Notes: a model not told the origin generated them from the sequence alone. DNA of 64,000 nt from Shewanella glacialimarina (GCF_020511155.1 NZ_CP041216.1:3348001-3412000); one strand, 5' to 3'; positions 45,714-58,452 are shown, counted from the first letter of the stretch. Program-made: numbers and translations.

Positions 45714-48700
45714 TTAACCAGTGATACGCTTATGCAACTCTTGAATCGAGTTTACATTGGTACGATCATCTGCGGCATGTGCTAAGCAAGTCGCAAATGC
45801 TGCATTCAATGTTGTAGTGTAATTCACTTTGTAGCGCAGTGCACCGCGACGAATTTGACGTGAATCTTCAATCGCCTGGCGACCTTCAGTCGTGTTGATA
45901 ATGTAGGTGTATTCATCATTCTTAATACGGTCAAGAATGTGTGGACGACCTTCATGTACCTTGTTGACTAAACGAGGGTTAATTCCCGCTTCACCCAATA
46001 CCACTGCGGTACCGTGTGTTGCGTCAATCTCATAACCTAGTTCAATTAACTTAGCCGCTAATGCTGCTACACGCTTTTTATCACTGTTACGTACTGATAA
46101 TAAAGCACGTCCAGATTTAGGTACTTCAGATGTCGCACCTAATTGCGCTTTAGCATATGCTTCTGCGAAGGTTTCACCCACACCCATCACTTCACCTGTA
46201 GAACGCATTTCAGGCCCTAATAAAGGGTCTACGCCTGGGAATTTATTGAAGGGTAATACTACCTCTTTTACAGAGAAATAAGGTGGGATAACTTCTTTAG
46301 TGAAATTTTGCGATTTCAAGCTTTGGCCAGCCATCACTCGTGCAGCTATCTTAGCTAATGGCACGCCGGTTGCTTTTGACACAAAAGGAACGGTACGGGC
46401 TGCACGCGGGTTAACTTCAATCATATAGATTTCGTTATCTTTCACGGCAAACTGTACGTTCATCAAGCCAATAACACCTAATTCAAATGCAAGCTTTGAT
46501 ACTTGCTCACGCATTTGCGCTTGAATTTCAGCACTTAAGCTATATGGCGGTAATGAACAGCCTGAGTCACCAGAGTGAACACCAGCTTGTTCAATATGCT
46601 CCATAATGGCGCCAACAACGACGGTTTCGCCGTCACATACCGCATCAATATCCACTTCAATCGCATCATCTAAGAAGTGATCAAGTAGTACCGGTGATGC
46701 GTTAGAGACTTTAACTGCTTCATTGAAGTAGCGCAGCAAATCTTGCTTGTCGTAAACGATTTCCATCGCACGACCACCCAATACATAAGATGGACGAACA
46801 ACTAACGGATAACCGATAATTTCCGCTTCAATCACAGCACTTTCAACAGTCGTGACTGTCGCGTTTTGTGGCTGCTTCATGTTTAAGCGTTGAATAGCTT
46901 GTTGGAAACGCTCGCGGTCTTCAGCACGGTCAATCGCATCTGGGCTAGTACCAATAATAGGCACCCCAGCGGCTTCTAATTCACGGGCTAATTTAAGCGG
47001 AGTTTGACCACCGTATTGTACGATGACGCCTTTTGGCTTCTCGATACGGACGATTTCTAACACGTCTTCTAACGTAACAGGTTCAAAGTATAAGCGGTCA
47101 GATGTATCGTAATCGGTTGATACCGTTTCAGGGTTACAGTTAACCATGATGGTTTCATAACCGTCTTCACGTAAGGCTAATGCTGCGTGTACACAGCAGT
47201 AGTCAAACTCAATACCTTGACCAATACGGTTTGGACCGCCACCCAAAATCATGATTTTGTCACGATTTGATGGGTTGGCTTCACACTCTTCTTCATACGT
47301 TGAGTACATGTAAGCTGTGTCGGTTGAAAATTCTGCTGCACAGGTATCTACACGTTTATATACCGGGTGAATATTATGGCGTTGACGTAGTTTACGGATC
47401 TCACTTTCGTTAACACCTAATACATCGGCTAAACGTGCATCAGAGAAACCTTTACGCTTTAACTGACGTAAGTAGTTTTGCTCTAAACCTGACATACCAA
47501 GCACAGCCACTTTGGCTTCTTGGGCAATCAAATCTTCGATTTGAACCAGGAACCAGTGGTCAACGTTAGTCAAAGTGAAGATATCATCGCGGCTTAAACC
47601 AGCACGGAATGCATCGGCTATATACCAAATACGGTCACAACCTGGCTCTTTTAATTCATGACGAATACGTTGCATCGCATCTGGTGATTGTAAATCAACC
47701 ACAGAATCAAAACCGTTACGACCCACTTCAAGGCCGCGTAACGCTTTTTGCAATGACTCTTGGAAAGTACGGCCAATCGCCATAACTTCACCAACAGACT
47801 TCATTTGAGTGGTTAAACGATCATTTGCACCGGCGAACTTTTCAAAGTTAAAGCGCGGTATTTTGGTGACAACATAGTCGATAGCAGGTTCAAACGATGC
47901 CGGTGTTTTACCACCGGTAATATCATTGCTGAGCTCATCTAATGTGTAACCTACAGCCAATTTAGCGGCAATTTTAGCAATCGGGAAACCCGTTGCTTTA
48001 GACGCTAATGCAGATGAGCGCGATACGCGCGGGTTCATCTCAATAATGACCATACGGCCAGTATTAGGACAGATACCAAATTGTACGTTTGAACCACCGG
48101 TTTCAACACCAATTTCACGCAATACCGCTAACGAAGCGTTACGCATTAATTGGTATTCTTTATCGGTAAGGGTTTGTGCCGGAGCTACGGTAATTGAGTC
48201 ACCGGTGTGAACACCCATCGCATCGAAGTTTTCGATAGTACAGACGATAATACAGTTATCGTTGCGGTCACGAACCACTTCCATTTCATATTCTTTCCAA
48301 CCAATTAATGATTCATCAATCAATAATTCGTTAGTTGGCGACAGGTCCAAGCCTTGAGAACAAATCTCTTCAAACTCTTCTTTGTTGTAGGCTATACCAC
48401 CGCCGCTGCCACCCATGGTGAAAGATGGACGAATAATACAGGGGAAGCCCACCATATCTAATACGCCATACGCTTCATCCATATTATGAGCAATACCGGC
48501 ACGCGGGCAGTCTAAACCAATGGACTTCATCGCTTTGTCAAAACGGCTACGATCTTCAGCTTTATCAATTGCGTCAGCTGTCGCGCCTATCATTTCAACA
48601 TTAAATTCTTTCAGTACGCCTTTAGCTTCAAGCTGAAGTGCGCAGTTCAGAGCCGTTTGTCCACCCATAGTCGGTAGAATGGCATCTGGACGCTCTTTAG

Positions 48701-48935
48701 CAATAATGTTGCGTACTACTTCCCAATGAATTGGCTCGATATAAGTCGCATCGGCCATATCAGGGTCGGTCATAATGGTTGCTGGGTTAGAGTTAACTAG
48801 AATGACGCGGTAGCCTTCTTCACGAAGGGCTTTACAGGCTTGAGCACCTGAATAATCGAATTCACACGCCTGACCAATTACAATTGGTCCGGCACCTAGG
48901 ATAAGAATACTTTTTATATCGGTACGTTTTGGCAT
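45714..48935 (-). CDS. carB: Carbamoyl-phosphate synthase large subunit CarB
   Basis: A 1073-residue ammonia-handling subunit that makes carbamoyl phosphate for pyrimidine and arginine synthesis. Two homologous ATP-grasp halves (about 1-400 carboxyphosphate, about 553-930 carbamoyl phosphate) each begin with an [19 protein letters not shown] / [18 protein letters not shown] motif. An oligomerisation region lies between them, and the C-terminal MGS-like allosteric domain (about 935-1073) binds UMP and ornithine in the family. E. coli CarB has 1073 residues. It lies 23 bp downstream of carA. Confidence 0.97.
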   Translation of the reverse strand: MPKRTDIKSILILGAGPIVIGQACEFDYSGAQACKALREEGYRVILVNSNPATIMTDPDMADATYIEPIHWEVVRNIIAKERPDAILPTMGGQTALNCALQLEAKGVLKEFNVEMIGATADAIDKAEDRSRFDKAMKSIGLDCPRAGIAHNMDEAYGVLDMVGFPCIIRPSFTMGGSGGGIAYNKEEFEEICSQGLDLSPTNELLIDESLIGWKEYEMEVVRDRNDNCIIVCTIENFDAMGVHTGDSITVAPAQTLTDKEYQLMRNASLAVLREIGVETGGSNVQFGICPNTGRMVIIEMNPRVSRSSALASKATGFPIAKIAAKLAVGYTLDELSNDITGGKTPASFEPAIDYVVTKIPRFNFEKFAGANDRLTTQMKSVGEVMAIGRTFQESLQKALRGLEVGRNGFDSVVDLQSPDAMQRIRHELKEPGCDRIWYIADAFRAGLSRDDIFTLTNVDHWFLVQIEDLIAQEAKVAVLGMSGLEQNYLRQLKRKGFSDARLADVLGVNESEIRKLRQRHNIHPVYKRVDTCAAEFSTDTAYMYSTYEEECEANPSNRDKIMILGGGPNRIGQGIEFDYCCVHAALALREDGYETIMVNCNPETVSTDYDTSDRLYFEPVTLEDVLEIVRIEKPKGVIVQYGGQTPLKLARELEAAGVPIIGTSPDAIDRAEDRERFQQAIQRLNMKQPQNATVTTVESAVIEAEIIGYPLVVRPSYVLGGRAMEIVYDKQDLLRYFNEAVKVSNASPVLLDHFLDDAIEVDIDAVCDGETVVVGAIMEHIEQAGVHSGDSGCSLPPYSLSAEIQAQMREQVSKLAFELGVIGLMNVQFAVKDNEIYMIEVNPRAARTVPFVSKATGVPLAKIAARVMAGQSLKSQNFTKEVIPPYFSVKEVVLPFNKFPGVDPLLGPEMRSTGEVMGVGETFAEAYAKAQLGATSEVPKSGRALLSVRNSDKKRVAALAAKLIELGYEIDATHGTAVVLGEAGINPRLVNKVHEGRPHILDRIKNDEYTYIINTTEGRQAIEDSRQIRRGALRYKVNYTTTLNAAFATCLAHAADDRTNVNSIQELHKRITG

Positions 48936-48958
48936 TGCTTTTCTCTTCTCCTAGATAA

Positions 48959-50104
48959 CTATTTAGCGTGCTGACGATATTGCTCAATAAGCTCGATAAA
49001 ATGATCGAACAGAGGCGCAGCATCGGTTGGCCCAGGGCTGGCTTCAGGGTGACCCTGGAAGCTAAACGCAGGCTTGTCGGTTAAATGGATACCTTGTAAA
49101 GAGCCGTCAAATAATGACTTGTGGGTCACTTTGATATTGGCTGGCAATGTGGTTTCATCCGCGGCAAAACCATGGTTTTGACTGGTAATCATCACAGTAC
49201 CTTTTTCAACATTGCTCACAGGGTGGTTTGCACCGTGGTGACCAAATTTCATCTTTAAGGTTTTAGCGCCTGAGGCTAATGCTAATAATTGATGGCCTAA
49301 ACAAATTCCAAAAACAGGGATTTCTGTTGTTAAGATTTGTTGAATAGCGTTAATGGCATAGTCACATGGTTCTGGATCGCCTGGACCGTTTGATAGAAAC
49401 ACTCCATCAGGGTTCATGGCTAAGACATCGGCAGCGGAGGTTTGCGCTGGCACCACGGTGACATCACAACCACGGTCAACTAGCATGCGTAAAATGTTAC
49501 GTTTTACACCGTAATCATAGGCAACAACTTTGTATTTCAATTCTTTCTCTGGTGTATCAGAAGGTAAACCCCCTTCTAATTTCCAGCTACCATTTCGCCA
49601 TTGATAGGCTTTATCAGTAGTAACTTCTTTGGCTAAATCCATGCCTTTTAAGCCAGGAAATGCTTTTGCTTGTGCAAGCGCTTTTGCTTCGTCCAGGTCA
49701 CCCACCATAATACAACCGGCTTGGGCGCCTTTTTCACGCAGGATACGGGTTAATTTTCGGGTATCGATATCCGCAATGCCAACAACATTATTAGCTTTTA
49801 GGTAATCACCTAAAGATTGTTGGTTACGGAAGTTACTAGCAATTAACGGTAAATCGCGAATGATAAGACCACAAGCATGAACCGAGTCCGATTCAGTGTC
49901 TTCGTCATTAGTACCGGTGTTACCGATATGCGGATACGTTAAAGTTACTATTTGGCGTGAATATGATGGATCCGTTAATATTTCTTGGTATCCGGTCATT
50001 GAAGTGTTAAAAACCACTTCACCAACTGAAATACCTGATGCACCAATTGCAGTGCCAGAAAATACGGTTCCATCTTCGAGTACGAGTAAGGCAGACTGTG
50101 TCAA
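48959..50104 (-). CDS. carA: Carbamoyl-phosphate synthase small subunit CarA
   Basis: A 381-residue glutaminase subunit. The N-terminal domain ([22 protein letters not shown]) leads to a class I amidotransferase domain with the catalytic Cys in [13 protein letters not shown] (near residue 270) and the His-Glu pair in [11 protein letters not shown]. The start codon is TTG at 50104, supported by GGAGG 5-6 nt upstream. E. coli CarA has 382 residues. Operon with carB. Confidence 0.96.
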   Translation of the reverse strand: MTQSALLVLEDGTVFSGTAIGASGISVGEVVFNTSMTGYQEILTDPSYSRQIVTLTYPHIGNTGTNDEDTESDSVHACGLIIRDLPLIASNFRNQQSLGDYLKANNVVGIADIDTRKLTRILREKGAQAGCIMVGDLDEAKALAQAKAFPGLKGMDLAKEVTTDKAYQWRNGSWKLEGGLPSDTPEKELKYKVVAYDYGVKRNILRMLVDRGCDVTVVPAQTSAADVLAMNPDGVFLSNGPGDPEPCDYAINAIQQILTTEIPVFGICLGHQLLALASGAKTLKMKFGHHGANHPVSNVEKGTVMITSQNHGFAADETTLPANIKVTHKSLFDGSLQGIHLTDKPAFSFQGHPEASPGPTDAAPLFDHFIELIEQYRQHAK

Positions 50105-50252
50105 CGCGACCTCCAGAAAAGAGCCAAGCCATTGAAATTATTTTATTTTATTTTGCACTAAGATACCAATTTCCGCTGTTTTACGAAATTTTGACAAATT
50201 TCAGCGATTTTACAGGAATACTGTAATTTCGTCTACACATGGAAAAAGGTTT

Positions 50253-50286
50253 TTCAAAAAAAACCACCATATCTAATGGTGGTTTT
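50253..50286 (-). terminator. Terminator after dapB
   Basis: An 11-bp stem (AAAACCACCAT / ATGGTGGTTTT, 50260-50270 with 50276-50286) with a 5-nt loop is followed on the minus strand by TTTTGAAAAACC. It separates dapB from carA transcription. Confidence 0.82.
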
Positions 50287-50290
50287 TAAT

Positions 50291-51211
<921 letters not shown>

Positions 51212-51218
51212 ATGATTA

Positions 51219-51836
51219 TTAGAGAATGTCTAACAATTCAACTTCAAACACTAATGCAGTGTATGGAGGAATAGATGCACCTGCACCACGCTCGCCGTAA
51301 GCTAAGTGATGTGGGACAAATAATTTGAGCTTAGTGCCTACAGGCATAAGCTGTAATGCTTCAGTCCAACCAGCGATAACGCCAGATACAGGGAATTCAG
51401 CAGGTTGACCACGAGTCACTGAACTGTCGAATACTTCACCATTGATGAAAGTACCGTGGTAGTGAGTGCGAACTGTTGAGTCAAACGTTGGCTTTTCGCC
51501 TTCGCCTTGCACTAGTACTTCATATTGAAGACCAGATTCTGTTACCGTTACGCCATCACGTTTAGCATTATCAGCTAAAAATGCATCAGCTTCTGCAGTT
51601 GCATTTTCTGCAGCAGCTTCTTGTGCAGCTTGTAAACGACGGCTAATTTCAGTAAAAGCAGTTTGCAAGTCTTCCATAGACACTTGGCTTTCTTTTCCTG
51701 AAAACGCATCAGCTAAACCAGCTTGAACAGCAGGGATATCAATTCCTTCAAAAGGATTTGCAGCAAGTTGCTCACCCATTTGACGACCTACACCATAACT
51801 TGCATGCTGCTCCATTGTGCTGAACACATCTGACAT
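51219..51836 (-). CDS. fklB: FKBP-type peptidyl-prolyl isomerase FklB
   Basis: A 205-residue FKBP22-type isomerase. An N-terminal dimerisation helix region (about 1-85, YGVGRQMGEQLAANPFEGID...) leads to a C-terminal FKBP domain (about 95-205) with VRTHYHGTFINGEVFDSS, FPVSGVIAGWTEALQLMPVGTK and AYGERGAGASIPPYTALVFEVELL. No signal peptide, so cytoplasmic FklB rather than periplasmic FkpA. E. coli FklB has 206 residues. Confidence 0.93.
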   Translation of the reverse strand: MSDVFSTMEQHASYGVGRQMGEQLAANPFEGIDIPAVQAGLADAFSGKESQVSMEDLQTAFTEISRRLQAAQEAAAENATAEADAFLADNAKRDGVTVTESGLQYEVLVQGEGEKPTFDSTVRTHYHGTFINGEVFDSSVTRGQPAEFPVSGVIAGWTEALQLMPVGTKLKLFVPHHLAYGERGAGASIPPYTALVFEVELLDIL

Positions 51837-51925
51837 AATTTCTTTCTCTCATTGATCAAATAAAAATTTGCACGGAGTCTATCACATTTAATTCGCCCAT
51901 GCTGTGAAAAAGCCTCACAATCGGG

Positions 51926-52732
51926 CTATTTTGAGCCATTGATTTTACACTCAGCCAAAGACTGTTTTCTAGCTTGAGTATAAAGTGGCATCGCTTGAGT
52001 TTGTGCTGCTTGTAAGTCTTCAATTCGACTGCTGTGTGAAGGATGCGTTGACAATAGCTCAGGCCCTTGCGCGCCTCCGGCTTTGGCCATGTTTTGCCAC
52101 AAGGTGATACTTTGTGCTGGGTTAAAGCCCGCTTTAGCCATTAGCTCAAGGCCAACGATATCAGCCTCTGATTCTTGGCTACGGCCAAAGGGTAATATAA
52201 TGCCTACTTTAGCGCCTAAGCCAAGCCCTGCCATATATAAATCTTTATTGGCAATACCCGATGCACCGATTGCTGCATCAGCAGCCTGCATTCCTAAACC
52301 GGTAAGCTGAGCACGGGACACTTGCTCATTACTATGTTGCGCTAATACATGTGCCACTTCGTGCCCCATCACTGTTGCTAGCTGATCTTGATTAGCTGCA
52401 ACATTTAATAAACCGGTGTACACACCAATATGGCCACCCGGCAATGCAAAAGCATTCACTTGATCAGAGTCAAACAATACCACTTCCCATTGTTGGCTTT
52501 GATCCGGTAGTACTGCGGTAATGCGTTTAGCGATGCAATTCACGTAAGCGGTTTTGTTTTTATCTTTACTTATTTTTTGGTCTTGCTTCATGGTTTCAAA
52601 AGACTGTGCCCCCATTTGCTGCATTTGAGCATCTGAAAACAGCAAGGTTTGGCTTCTGCCTGTGGGTGATTTTGTACTAACACATCCAACCAATAAAGTT
52701 GAAATCGCCGCTGCAAGTATGAGTTGCTTCAT
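51926..52732 (-). CDS. M48-family metallopeptidase lipoprotein
   Basis: A 268-residue periplasmic, membrane-anchored protease. The lipoprotein signal is MKQLILAAAISTLLVGC with the lipobox Cys at 17. The zinc motif is MGHEVAHVLAQHS (HExxH), the third ligand Glu is in SQESEADIVGLELM, and the substrate-side motif is LSTHPSHSSRIEDL. It matches the LoiP/YggG type of outer-membrane-attached M48 proteases involved in envelope quality control. Monocistronic. Confidence 0.88.
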   Translation of the reverse strand: MKQLILAAAISTLLVGCVSTKSPTGRSQTLLFSDAQMQQMGAQSFETMKQDQKISKDKNKTAYVNCIAKRITAVLPDQSQQWEVVLFDSDQVNAFALPGGHIGVYTGLLNVAANQDQLATVMGHEVAHVLAQHSNEQVSRAQLTGLGMQAADAAIGASGIANKDLYMAGLGLGAKVGIILPFGRSQESEADIVGLELMAKAGFNPAQSITLWQNMAKAGGAQGPELLSTHPSHSSRIEDLQAAQTQAMPLYTQARKQSLAECKINGSK

Positions 52733-52905
52733 ATTTTCATCCTTTAAATTAAACTAATAATAGCTAGGGTCTGTTTTCGCTCTGGTGATGTTAAACCAGC
52801 ATTGCATAAACGACCATGACGTTAAATAATTGTCCTTGCAGCCCATTGTGACTTGCAAATAGCCGCGTGACATGTCGTTGAGTTTTGGGCCTCAAAAAAT
52901 ATCGC

Positions 52906-54165
52906 TTATTGTGCTGATTTTCTTTTAGAAAAATCGCCAGCCCCTCGTTTACTTGCGGTGCGCCGATTCGCTTTTTTATCTCGAGGAGCACGCTTGCTGG
53001 TCGAATTTGTGACTAGGTCTGTCACCGGAAAGTCTACCAACGTAGCCAATGGTAGAACTTGACCCGTTAATTGCCGAATAGCCTCTAAACTGACTAATTC
53101 CAAGTGACTCACCAAAGACAAGGCCACACCACTTAGGCCAGCCCTTGCGGTGCGGCCAATACGATGAACGTACACCTCAGCTTGGTTTGGTAAATCAAAA
53201 TTAATTACTACGGGCAAAGCATCGATATGAATACCACGCGCCATTACATCTGTAGCCACTAACACACTCAGTTGCTGGGTTTTAAAATCGTTCAATGTTT
53301 GGCTGCGTAACGCTTGATCTTTATCACCGTGCAGTGCTGCTGCGTTAATACCCGCTTTAAGTAATTTTCGACACAAAGCATCGGCATCATCTTTAGCATT
53401 AACAAATACCAAAACCTGCGACCAATGGTGCAACTTAATCTGTTCGATCAGTATTTTTGCTTTACTGCCTTTATTGACGTGATAAATCGTTTGGCTAATA
53501 TCTTCTACCGCGCTATTTAAGGCATTAGCCTCTAAGCGTATTGTTGATGATGACAACACAGTCTTCACCAACTCATCTAACGTTGCAGGCATAGTTGCCG
53601 AAAACATTAGTGTTTGCCTTTTAGGCATAAGTGCCAGTAGCGCATTAATATCGGCAATAAAGCCCATATCTAATAATCTGTCAGCTTCATCAAACACGAC
53701 ACATTGTAGCTGTTCAAATTGAATAACACCTTGCTGTGCTAGCGCTAATAATCGCCCCGGTGTAGCAACAATTAATTCTGCAGGGGATGTTAGTCGCTCA
53801 ACTTGTTGGGTTATATCTTCACCACCACATAAGACATCCACTCGTAAGCCGACGGCTTGCGCTAATGGGGTTAAATTTTGACAAACTTGCGCCGCCAACT
53901 CTCTAGTCGGTGCAATAATTACGGCTAATATATTGGGTGTTTGCTGACTTAACTCTGATGTGCCACTTTGTGATGCCGCAATACGATGCAATACGGGTAA
54001 ACCAAAAGCATAGGTTTTACCACTGCCCGTTTGCGCCAATGCCAGTACATCTTTACCGCTCAAAATAGCGGGAATAGCCTGTTTTTGTATTGCACTAGGT
54101 TCACTCACCAAGGAAGGTAACGATTTAACGAGTTTAGGATTGAGCGTAAATAATGAAAAACCCAT
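52906..54165 (-). CDS. DEAD-box RNA helicase (RhlE-like)
   Basis: A 419-residue ATP-dependent RNA helicase. Motifs in order: Q motif EPSAIQKQAIP, I AQTGSGKT, Ia PTRELAAQ, II DEAD in VVFDEADRLLDMGF, III SATMP, V ATDVMARGIHI, VI HRIGRTARAG. The basic C-terminus (SKRAPRDKKANRRTASKRGAGDFSKRK) likely binds RNA. It is nearer RhlE/SrmB types in length than DeaD. The exact orthologue is not decided. Confidence 0.88.
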   Translation of the reverse strand: MGFSLFTLNPKLVKSLPSLVSEPSAIQKQAIPAILSGKDVLALAQTGSGKTYAFGLPVLHRIAASQSGTSELSQQTPNILAVIIAPTRELAAQVCQNLTPLAQAVGLRVDVLCGGEDITQQVERLTSPAELIVATPGRLLALAQQGVIQFEQLQCVVFDEADRLLDMGFIADINALLALMPKRQTLMFSATMPATLDELVKTVLSSSTIRLEANALNSAVEDISQTIYHVNKGSKAKILIEQIKLHHWSQVLVFVNAKDDADALCRKLLKAGINAAALHGDKDQALRSQTLNDFKTQQLSVLVATDVMARGIHIDALPVVINFDLPNQAEVYVHRIGRTARAGLSGVALSLVSHLELVSLEAIRQLTGQVLPLATLVDFPVTDLVTNSTSKRAPRDKKANRRTASKRGAGDFSKRKSAQ

Positions 54166-54258
54166 GCGGTATCGCCTAATTTTCTGTGGCTAAAGTTAAC
54201 ATTCGTCATAATGATAACGCGCTAACAATAAACTCAATACGCATATTGAGTATCAATA

Positions 54259-54292
54259 AAAAAGGCTGTTTACCCAAAGTAAACAGCCTTTA
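54259..54292. terminator. Terminator after dnaJ
   Basis: An 11-bp perfect stem (AAGGCTGTTTA / TAAACAGCCTT, 54262-54272 with 54280-54290) with a 7-nt loop and T-runs on both sides, 54 bp past the dnaJ stop. Confidence 0.88.
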
Positions 54293-54343
54293 ACTTAGAA
54301 CCCTATTTATCTAACCTACCTTAATAGGGATCCATAATAACGA

Positions 54344-55474
54344 TTAGCTGTTCAAGTCTTGGAAGAACTTTTTCACACCATCAAAAAAACCTTCAGCTTT
54401 AGGGCTATGTTTTTTTGACTCGCCTGTTAAGGTTGCCTCAAACTCACGCAATAACTCTTTTTGCTTATCGTTTAAGTTAACCGGTGTTTCCATCACCACT
54501 TTACACAGTAAATCACCTACTGCATGGCTACGTACCGACTTCACCCCTTTACCGCGTAAACGGAACATGCGGCCAGTTTGGGTTTCCGTAGGAATTTTAA
54601 GGCTGACTTTACCGTCAAGTGTTGGCACTTCAATCTCACCGCCTAAGGCAGCTTTGCTGAATGAAATAGGCACTTCACAGTAGAGGTTATTTGCATCTCG
54701 AGTGAAAATATTGTGTTCACGTACACTGACCTGAACATATAAATCACCCGGAGGAGCACCAAACTCGCCCGCTTCACCCTCACCGGTTAAGCGAATTCTG
54801 TCACCCGTATCAACACCTGCAGGGATCTTAACCGACAATGTTTTGCTCTTTTCAACACGGCCTTCACCATGACACTTGCTACAAGGGTCTTTGATAATTT
54901 TGCCGCGACCTTGACACGTTGGACAGGCCTGTTGAACGGCAAAGAAGCCTTGGCGCATTTGCACCTGCCCTTGACCATGACAAGTGCCACATGTGGTGGC
55001 TTGAGTGCCTTTTTTCGCACCGCTACCATCACATAAGTCACAAGCAGCTAATGTTGGAATGCGCAGTTCCTTGGTTAGGCCGCGTACGGCTTCTTCAAGG
55101 GATAATTCTAAGTTGTAACGTAAGTCACTGCCGCGCGCCGCTTGACGCTGACCGCCACCACGACGACCTCCGCCAAAGATATCGCCAAATACATCACCAA
55201 AGATATCGCCAAAGTCACCTTGTCCACCATGACCGCCGCCGCGATTAGGGTCAACACCTGCATGACCAAATTGATCATAAGCGGCTTTTTTGTCGCTATC
55301 AGTTAAAATTTCGTAGGCTTCTTTAACTTCTTTAAAGCTTGCTTCTGCCGCTTTATCACCTGGATTGCGATCAGGGTGAAATTTCATCGCTAAACGCTTG
55401 TAGGCTTTTTTAATTTCACGTTCACTGACATCACGACTGACACCAAGAACCTCGTAAAAATCACGCTTTGACAT
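54344..55474 (-). CDS. dnaJ: Co-chaperone DnaJ
   Basis: A 376-residue class I Hsp40. The J-domain (1-70) has the HPD motif in [11 protein letters not shown] Gly/Phe-rich linker (about 75-115) follows. The zinc domain has four CxxCxGxG repeats: [24 protein letters not shown] and CSKCHGEG. The C-terminal substrate domains include the dimerisation end. It stimulates DnaK ATPase. Second gene of dnaK-dnaJ; E. coli DnaJ has 376 residues. Confidence 0.97.
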   Translation of the reverse strand: MSKRDFYEVLGVSRDVSEREIKKAYKRLAMKFHPDRNPGDKAAEASFKEVKEAYEILTDSDKKAAYDQFGHAGVDPNRGGGHGGQGDFGDIFGDVFGDIFGGGRRGGGQRQAARGSDLRYNLELSLEEAVRGLTKELRIPTLAACDLCDGSGAKKGTQATTCGTCHGQGQVQMRQGFFAVQQACPTCQGRGKIIKDPCSKCHGEGRVEKSKTLSVKIPAGVDTGDRIRLTGEGEAGEFGAPPGDLYVQVSVREHNIFTRDANNLYCEVPISFSKAALGGEIEVPTLDGKVSLKIPTETQTGRMFRLRGKGVKSVRSHAVGDLLCKVVMETPVNLNDKQKELLREFEATLTGESKKHSPKAEGFFDGVKKFFQDLNS

Positions 55475-55528
55475 AGTGTTTTGCTTCTCGAAGGTTTGCT
55501 TAAAATTGATTAAGTATGATTGTGCAAA

Positions 55529-55557
55529 CGGGCGTTAGAGGTAAGCCTCAACGCCCG
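55529..55557 (-). other. Hairpin between dnaK and dnaJ
   Basis: CGGGCGTT / AACGCCCG (55529-55536 with 55550-55557) with an inner GAGG/CCTC and one bulge. On the minus strand the tail is TTTGCACA, a weak U-run. It probably tunes the dnaK:dnaJ ratio by partial termination or mRNA processing. Confidence 0.65.
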
Positions 55558-55598
55558 CTTTATATTAACTAGTTGCTTTTGCTATCAAAAGTGACTAA

Positions 55599-57518
55599 TT
55601 ATTTTTTGTCGTCTTTCACTTCTTCAAACTCAGCGTCAACAACATCATCAGCAGGGTCTTGTTTACCAGCGTCAGTTGCTTGGTCTGCTCCGCCTTGCGC
55701 TTGCGCCTTGGCTTGTGCAATTTCCATTAACTTAGCTGAAGCTTCGATAAGCGCTTGAGTTGATTTATCAATGGCTTCTTTATCGTTGCTTTTCACTGCT
55801 GCATCAACATCAACGATTGCTGCTTCGATTTTCTCTTTATCTTCCGCTGGTAAATCATCACCCGCTTCAGTCACTTGTTTCTTAGTTGAATGCACTAAAC
55901 CATCAGCTTGGTTACGTGCTTGTACTAATTCTTCAAACTTAGCATCTTCATCAGCGTGAGCTTCTGCATCACGTACCATTTGCTCAACTTCTTCATCGGT
56001 TAGACCAGAGTTAGCTTTAATGGTGATGTTTTGTGCTTTACCGGTTTTCTTATCAGTTGCAGACACTTTTAAGATACCGTCAGCATCAATATCAAATGCT
56101 ACTTCAATTTGTGGTTGACCACGTGGTGCAGCACCAATGCCGTCTAGGTTAAATTGACCTAAAGATTTGTTGTAGCTAGCTTGCTTACGCTCACCTTGAA
56201 GTACGTGAATCGTCACTGCACTTTGGTTGTCATCAGCGGTTGAGAACGTTTGACTTGCTTTAGTCGGGATAGTGGTGTTCTTCTCGATAAGCTTAGTCAT
56301 TACGCTACCCATGGTTTCAATACCAAATGATAACGGGGTTACGTCAAGTAGTAGTACGTCTTTCACTTCACCAGAAAGAACACCTGCTTGAATTGCAGCG
56401 CCTACAGCAACAGCTTCATCTGGGTTAACGTCTTTACGTGGCTCTTTGCCGAAGAAGTTTGTAACCGCTTCTTGCACTTTAGGCATACGAGTTTGACCAC
56501 CCACTAAGATAACTTCGTTGATGTCTGATATTGATAAATCGGCATCAGCTAAAGCAACTTTTAATGGCTCTAAAGTACGTTGAATTAAGTCTTCAACTAA
56601 TGCCTCTAACTTAGCACGAGTGATTTTAACCACTAAATGCTTAGGACCTGTTGCATCCGCTGTGATGTAAGGTAAGTTAACTTCAGTGGTGTTAGTGCTA
56701 GATAATTCGATTTTCGCTTTTTCAGCAGCTTCTTTAAGACGTTGCATTGCTAATGGATCTTTACGAAGATCTAAGCCCTGGTCTTTCTTAAACTCATCCG
56801 CTAGGTAATTAATTAAACGGTTGTCAAAGTCTTCACCACCTAAGTGAGTGTCGCCATTGGTAGCAAGTACTTCGAAAGTTTGATCGCCATCGTTGCTGTC
56901 GATTTCAATGATAGAGATATCAAAAGTACCACCACCTAAATCGTATACTGCAACAACGTTGTCGCCTTGCTTCTTATCAATACCGTAAGCTAATGCAGCC
57001 GCTGTTGGTTCGTTGATAATACGTTTAACATCAAGACCCGCTATACGGCCAGCATCTTTAGTTGCTTGACGTTGTGAATCATTAAAGTAAGCAGGTACGG
57101 TAATAACCGCTTCTGTTACTTCTTCACCTAAAAAGTCTTCTGCTGTCTTTTTCATCTTTTTCAAGATTTCTGCAGAAACCTGTGGTGGAGCCATTTTTTT
57201 ACCACGTTGCTCAACCCATGCATCGCCATTATCTGCAGCGATAATTTTGAAAGGCATGATATCAACGTCACGTTGAACTTCGTCATCTTTGAAACGACGA
57301 CCGATTAAACGCTTAATAGCAAAGAATGTATTAGCAGGGTTAGTCACTGCTTGGCGTTTTGCAGGCGAACCTACAATTGTTTCATCATCGGTATAAGCAA
57401 CGATAGAAGGTGTTGTACGATCGCCTTCTGCGTTTTCAAGTACGCGTGCTTTGCCGCCATCAAGGACTGCCACACATGAATTTGTTGTGCCTAAGTCGAT
57501 ACCAATAATTTTGCCCAT
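55599..57518 (-). CDS. dnaK: Molecular chaperone DnaK
   Basis: A 639-residue Hsp70. The ATPase domain (1-385) begins [18 protein letters not shown] and has [31 protein letters not shown] and [11 protein letters not shown]. The linker [15 protein letters not shown] leads to the substrate-binding domain, with an alpha-helical lid and the EEV-like acidic C-terminus ([10 protein letters not shown]). A GAGG ribosome site precedes the ATG. Two sigma-32-type promoters lie upstream. Confidence 0.98.
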   Translation of the reverse strand: MGKIIGIDLGTTNSCVAVLDGGKARVLENAEGDRTTPSIVAYTDDETIVGSPAKRQAVTNPANTFFAIKRLIGRRFKDDEVQRDVDIMPFKIIAADNGDAWVEQRGKKMAPPQVSAEILKKMKKTAEDFLGEEVTEAVITVPAYFNDSQRQATKDAGRIAGLDVKRIINEPTAAALAYGIDKKQGDNVVAVYDLGGGTFDISIIEIDSNDGDQTFEVLATNGDTHLGGEDFDNRLINYLADEFKKDQGLDLRKDPLAMQRLKEAAEKAKIELSSTNTTEVNLPYITADATGPKHLVVKITRAKLEALVEDLIQRTLEPLKVALADADLSISDINEVILVGGQTRMPKVQEAVTNFFGKEPRKDVNPDEAVAVGAAIQAGVLSGEVKDVLLLDVTPLSFGIETMGSVMTKLIEKNTTIPTKASQTFSTADDNQSAVTIHVLQGERKQASYNKSLGQFNLDGIGAAPRGQPQIEVAFDIDADGILKVSATDKKTGKAQNITIKANSGLTDEEVEQMVRDAEAHADEDAKFEELVQARNQADGLVHSTKKQVTEAGDDLPAEDKEKIEAAIVDVDAAVKSNDKEAIDKSTQALIEASAKLMEIAQAKAQAQGGADQATDAGKQDPADDVVDAEFEEVKDDKK

Positions 57519-57571
57519 GAGGTCCTCCGAAAATTGACGTTATTCGTCAGTAAATTTGTTGTCTGGTATGG

Positions 57572-57600
57572 ATATGGGGGTAAGCCAAACGGTTTTCAAG
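57572..57600 (-). promoter_or_regulatory. Sigma-32 (RpoH) promoter P1 of dnaK
   Basis: On the minus strand: -35 CTTGAAA (57594-57600), 14-bp spacer, -10 CCCCATAT (57572-57579). Nearly perfect against CTTGAAA-N13-17-CCCCATnT. The -10 lies about 55 bp before the dnaK ATG. Confidence 0.88.
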
Positions 57601-57657
57601 TATCTGTTAACTTAATAACCTTGACTTATATATCGCCCAAATCTTTCTTAACACTTT

Positions 57658-57685
57658 ATATAGGGGCGCAAATTTCATTTACAAG
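57658..57685 (-). promoter_or_regulatory. Second sigma-32-like promoter P2 of dnaK
   Basis: On the minus strand: CTTGTAA (57679-57685), 12-bp spacer, CCCCTATAT (57658-57666). One mismatch in the -35 and a slightly short spacer. Upstream of P1 by about 85 bp, giving tandem heat-shock promoters. Confidence 0.65.
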
Positions 57686-58106
57686 GGGAAGTGAAAAAAT
57701 TTATGCCGCTTTGCTAATATTAATGACAACAATATCTGCTAATACTCAATAAAACACACCATGCTCGAATAGGTATATCTACTGTAATGAACTAAAAAAC
57801 ATCCAATAATCAAAGGTGAAATCTAGAAAATAAAAAATACTTACTATTGTGCTTTAAGGTAATGTTTTAGCATGAAAAATTTAGGGTTTAGCGCTAACTG
57901 CTCATCTTTTTAGCGGCACAGGATTATTGCTCGCATTTCCGTCATTACTTGGAACATCCTGTCGTTATATTTTAGATGAACCTTGTAGTTGAAAAAACGA
58001 CCAGCTATAACTATATATCAGTACGGTTAACTTAGCGTTAGCGACTAATATCGCCTGATGGGTTGTGTACTGATGTAAATGGACTTTAATACAAGGAGCG
58101 ATGGCA

Positions 58107-58421
58107 ATGGGACTGCCTAGATGGAATTTATCGAATAAAGCGGAGCGTCGTTTTCGCATAATAGTACTGACTTCAGTTGCACTACTATTGCTCTATGAAA
58201 AAATTAATGGCTCAAGCTCAACTCAATATGCTGCCATGTATTTGTGTGTTTTTTCTTTAGTGGGGACTTTTTTGACAAATGCGATTCAGCAACGTTACTT
58301 CACTTATGTTACCGAATACGCCCAAGCACTTCGTATTGTCGCACTACTGATGATGCTCTGCTTTTTAGGTATTTGGCTATATATCACTTACCAGGAGCTT
58401 AGTCAGGCAAGTATTTCATGA
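58107..58421 (+). CDS. Small membrane protein of unknown function
   Basis: A 104-residue protein with about three predicted membrane segments (FRIIVLTSVALLLLYEK, AAMYLCVFSLVGTFLTNA, IVALLMMLCFLGIWLYITY) and a basic N-terminus (RWNLSNKAERRFR). The ATG at 58107 is chosen over 58101 because GGAG is then 8 nt upstream. Family not recognised. Monocistronic. Confidence 0.6.
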   Translation: MGLPRWNLSNKAERRFRIIVLTSVALLLLYEKINGSSSTQYAAMYLCVFSLVGTFLTNAIQQRYFTYVTEYAQALRIVALLMMLCFLGIWLYITYQELSQASIS

Positions 58422-58452
58422 TTACCTCTTGAGGTAGTTGACCATTAAAAAT

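Larger units (their letters stand above)
57519..58106. promoter_or_regulatory. dnaK promoter region and gene-free DNA
   Basis: The right half (57700-58100) shows no gene with family features. The left part carries two heat-shock promoters, listed separately. An ORF on the plus strand at 57534-57752 runs across these promoters, has no homology features and was not called. Confidence 0.6.

Noticed and set aside
52791..52991. Minus-strand reading frame of 66 codons overlapping the end of the helicase gene
   Set aside because: It overlaps the real helicase 3' end in another frame and has no ribosome site or family.
57534..57752. Plus-strand reading frame of 72 codons
   Set aside because: It crosses both dnaK heat-shock promoters and shows no conservation signal by eye.
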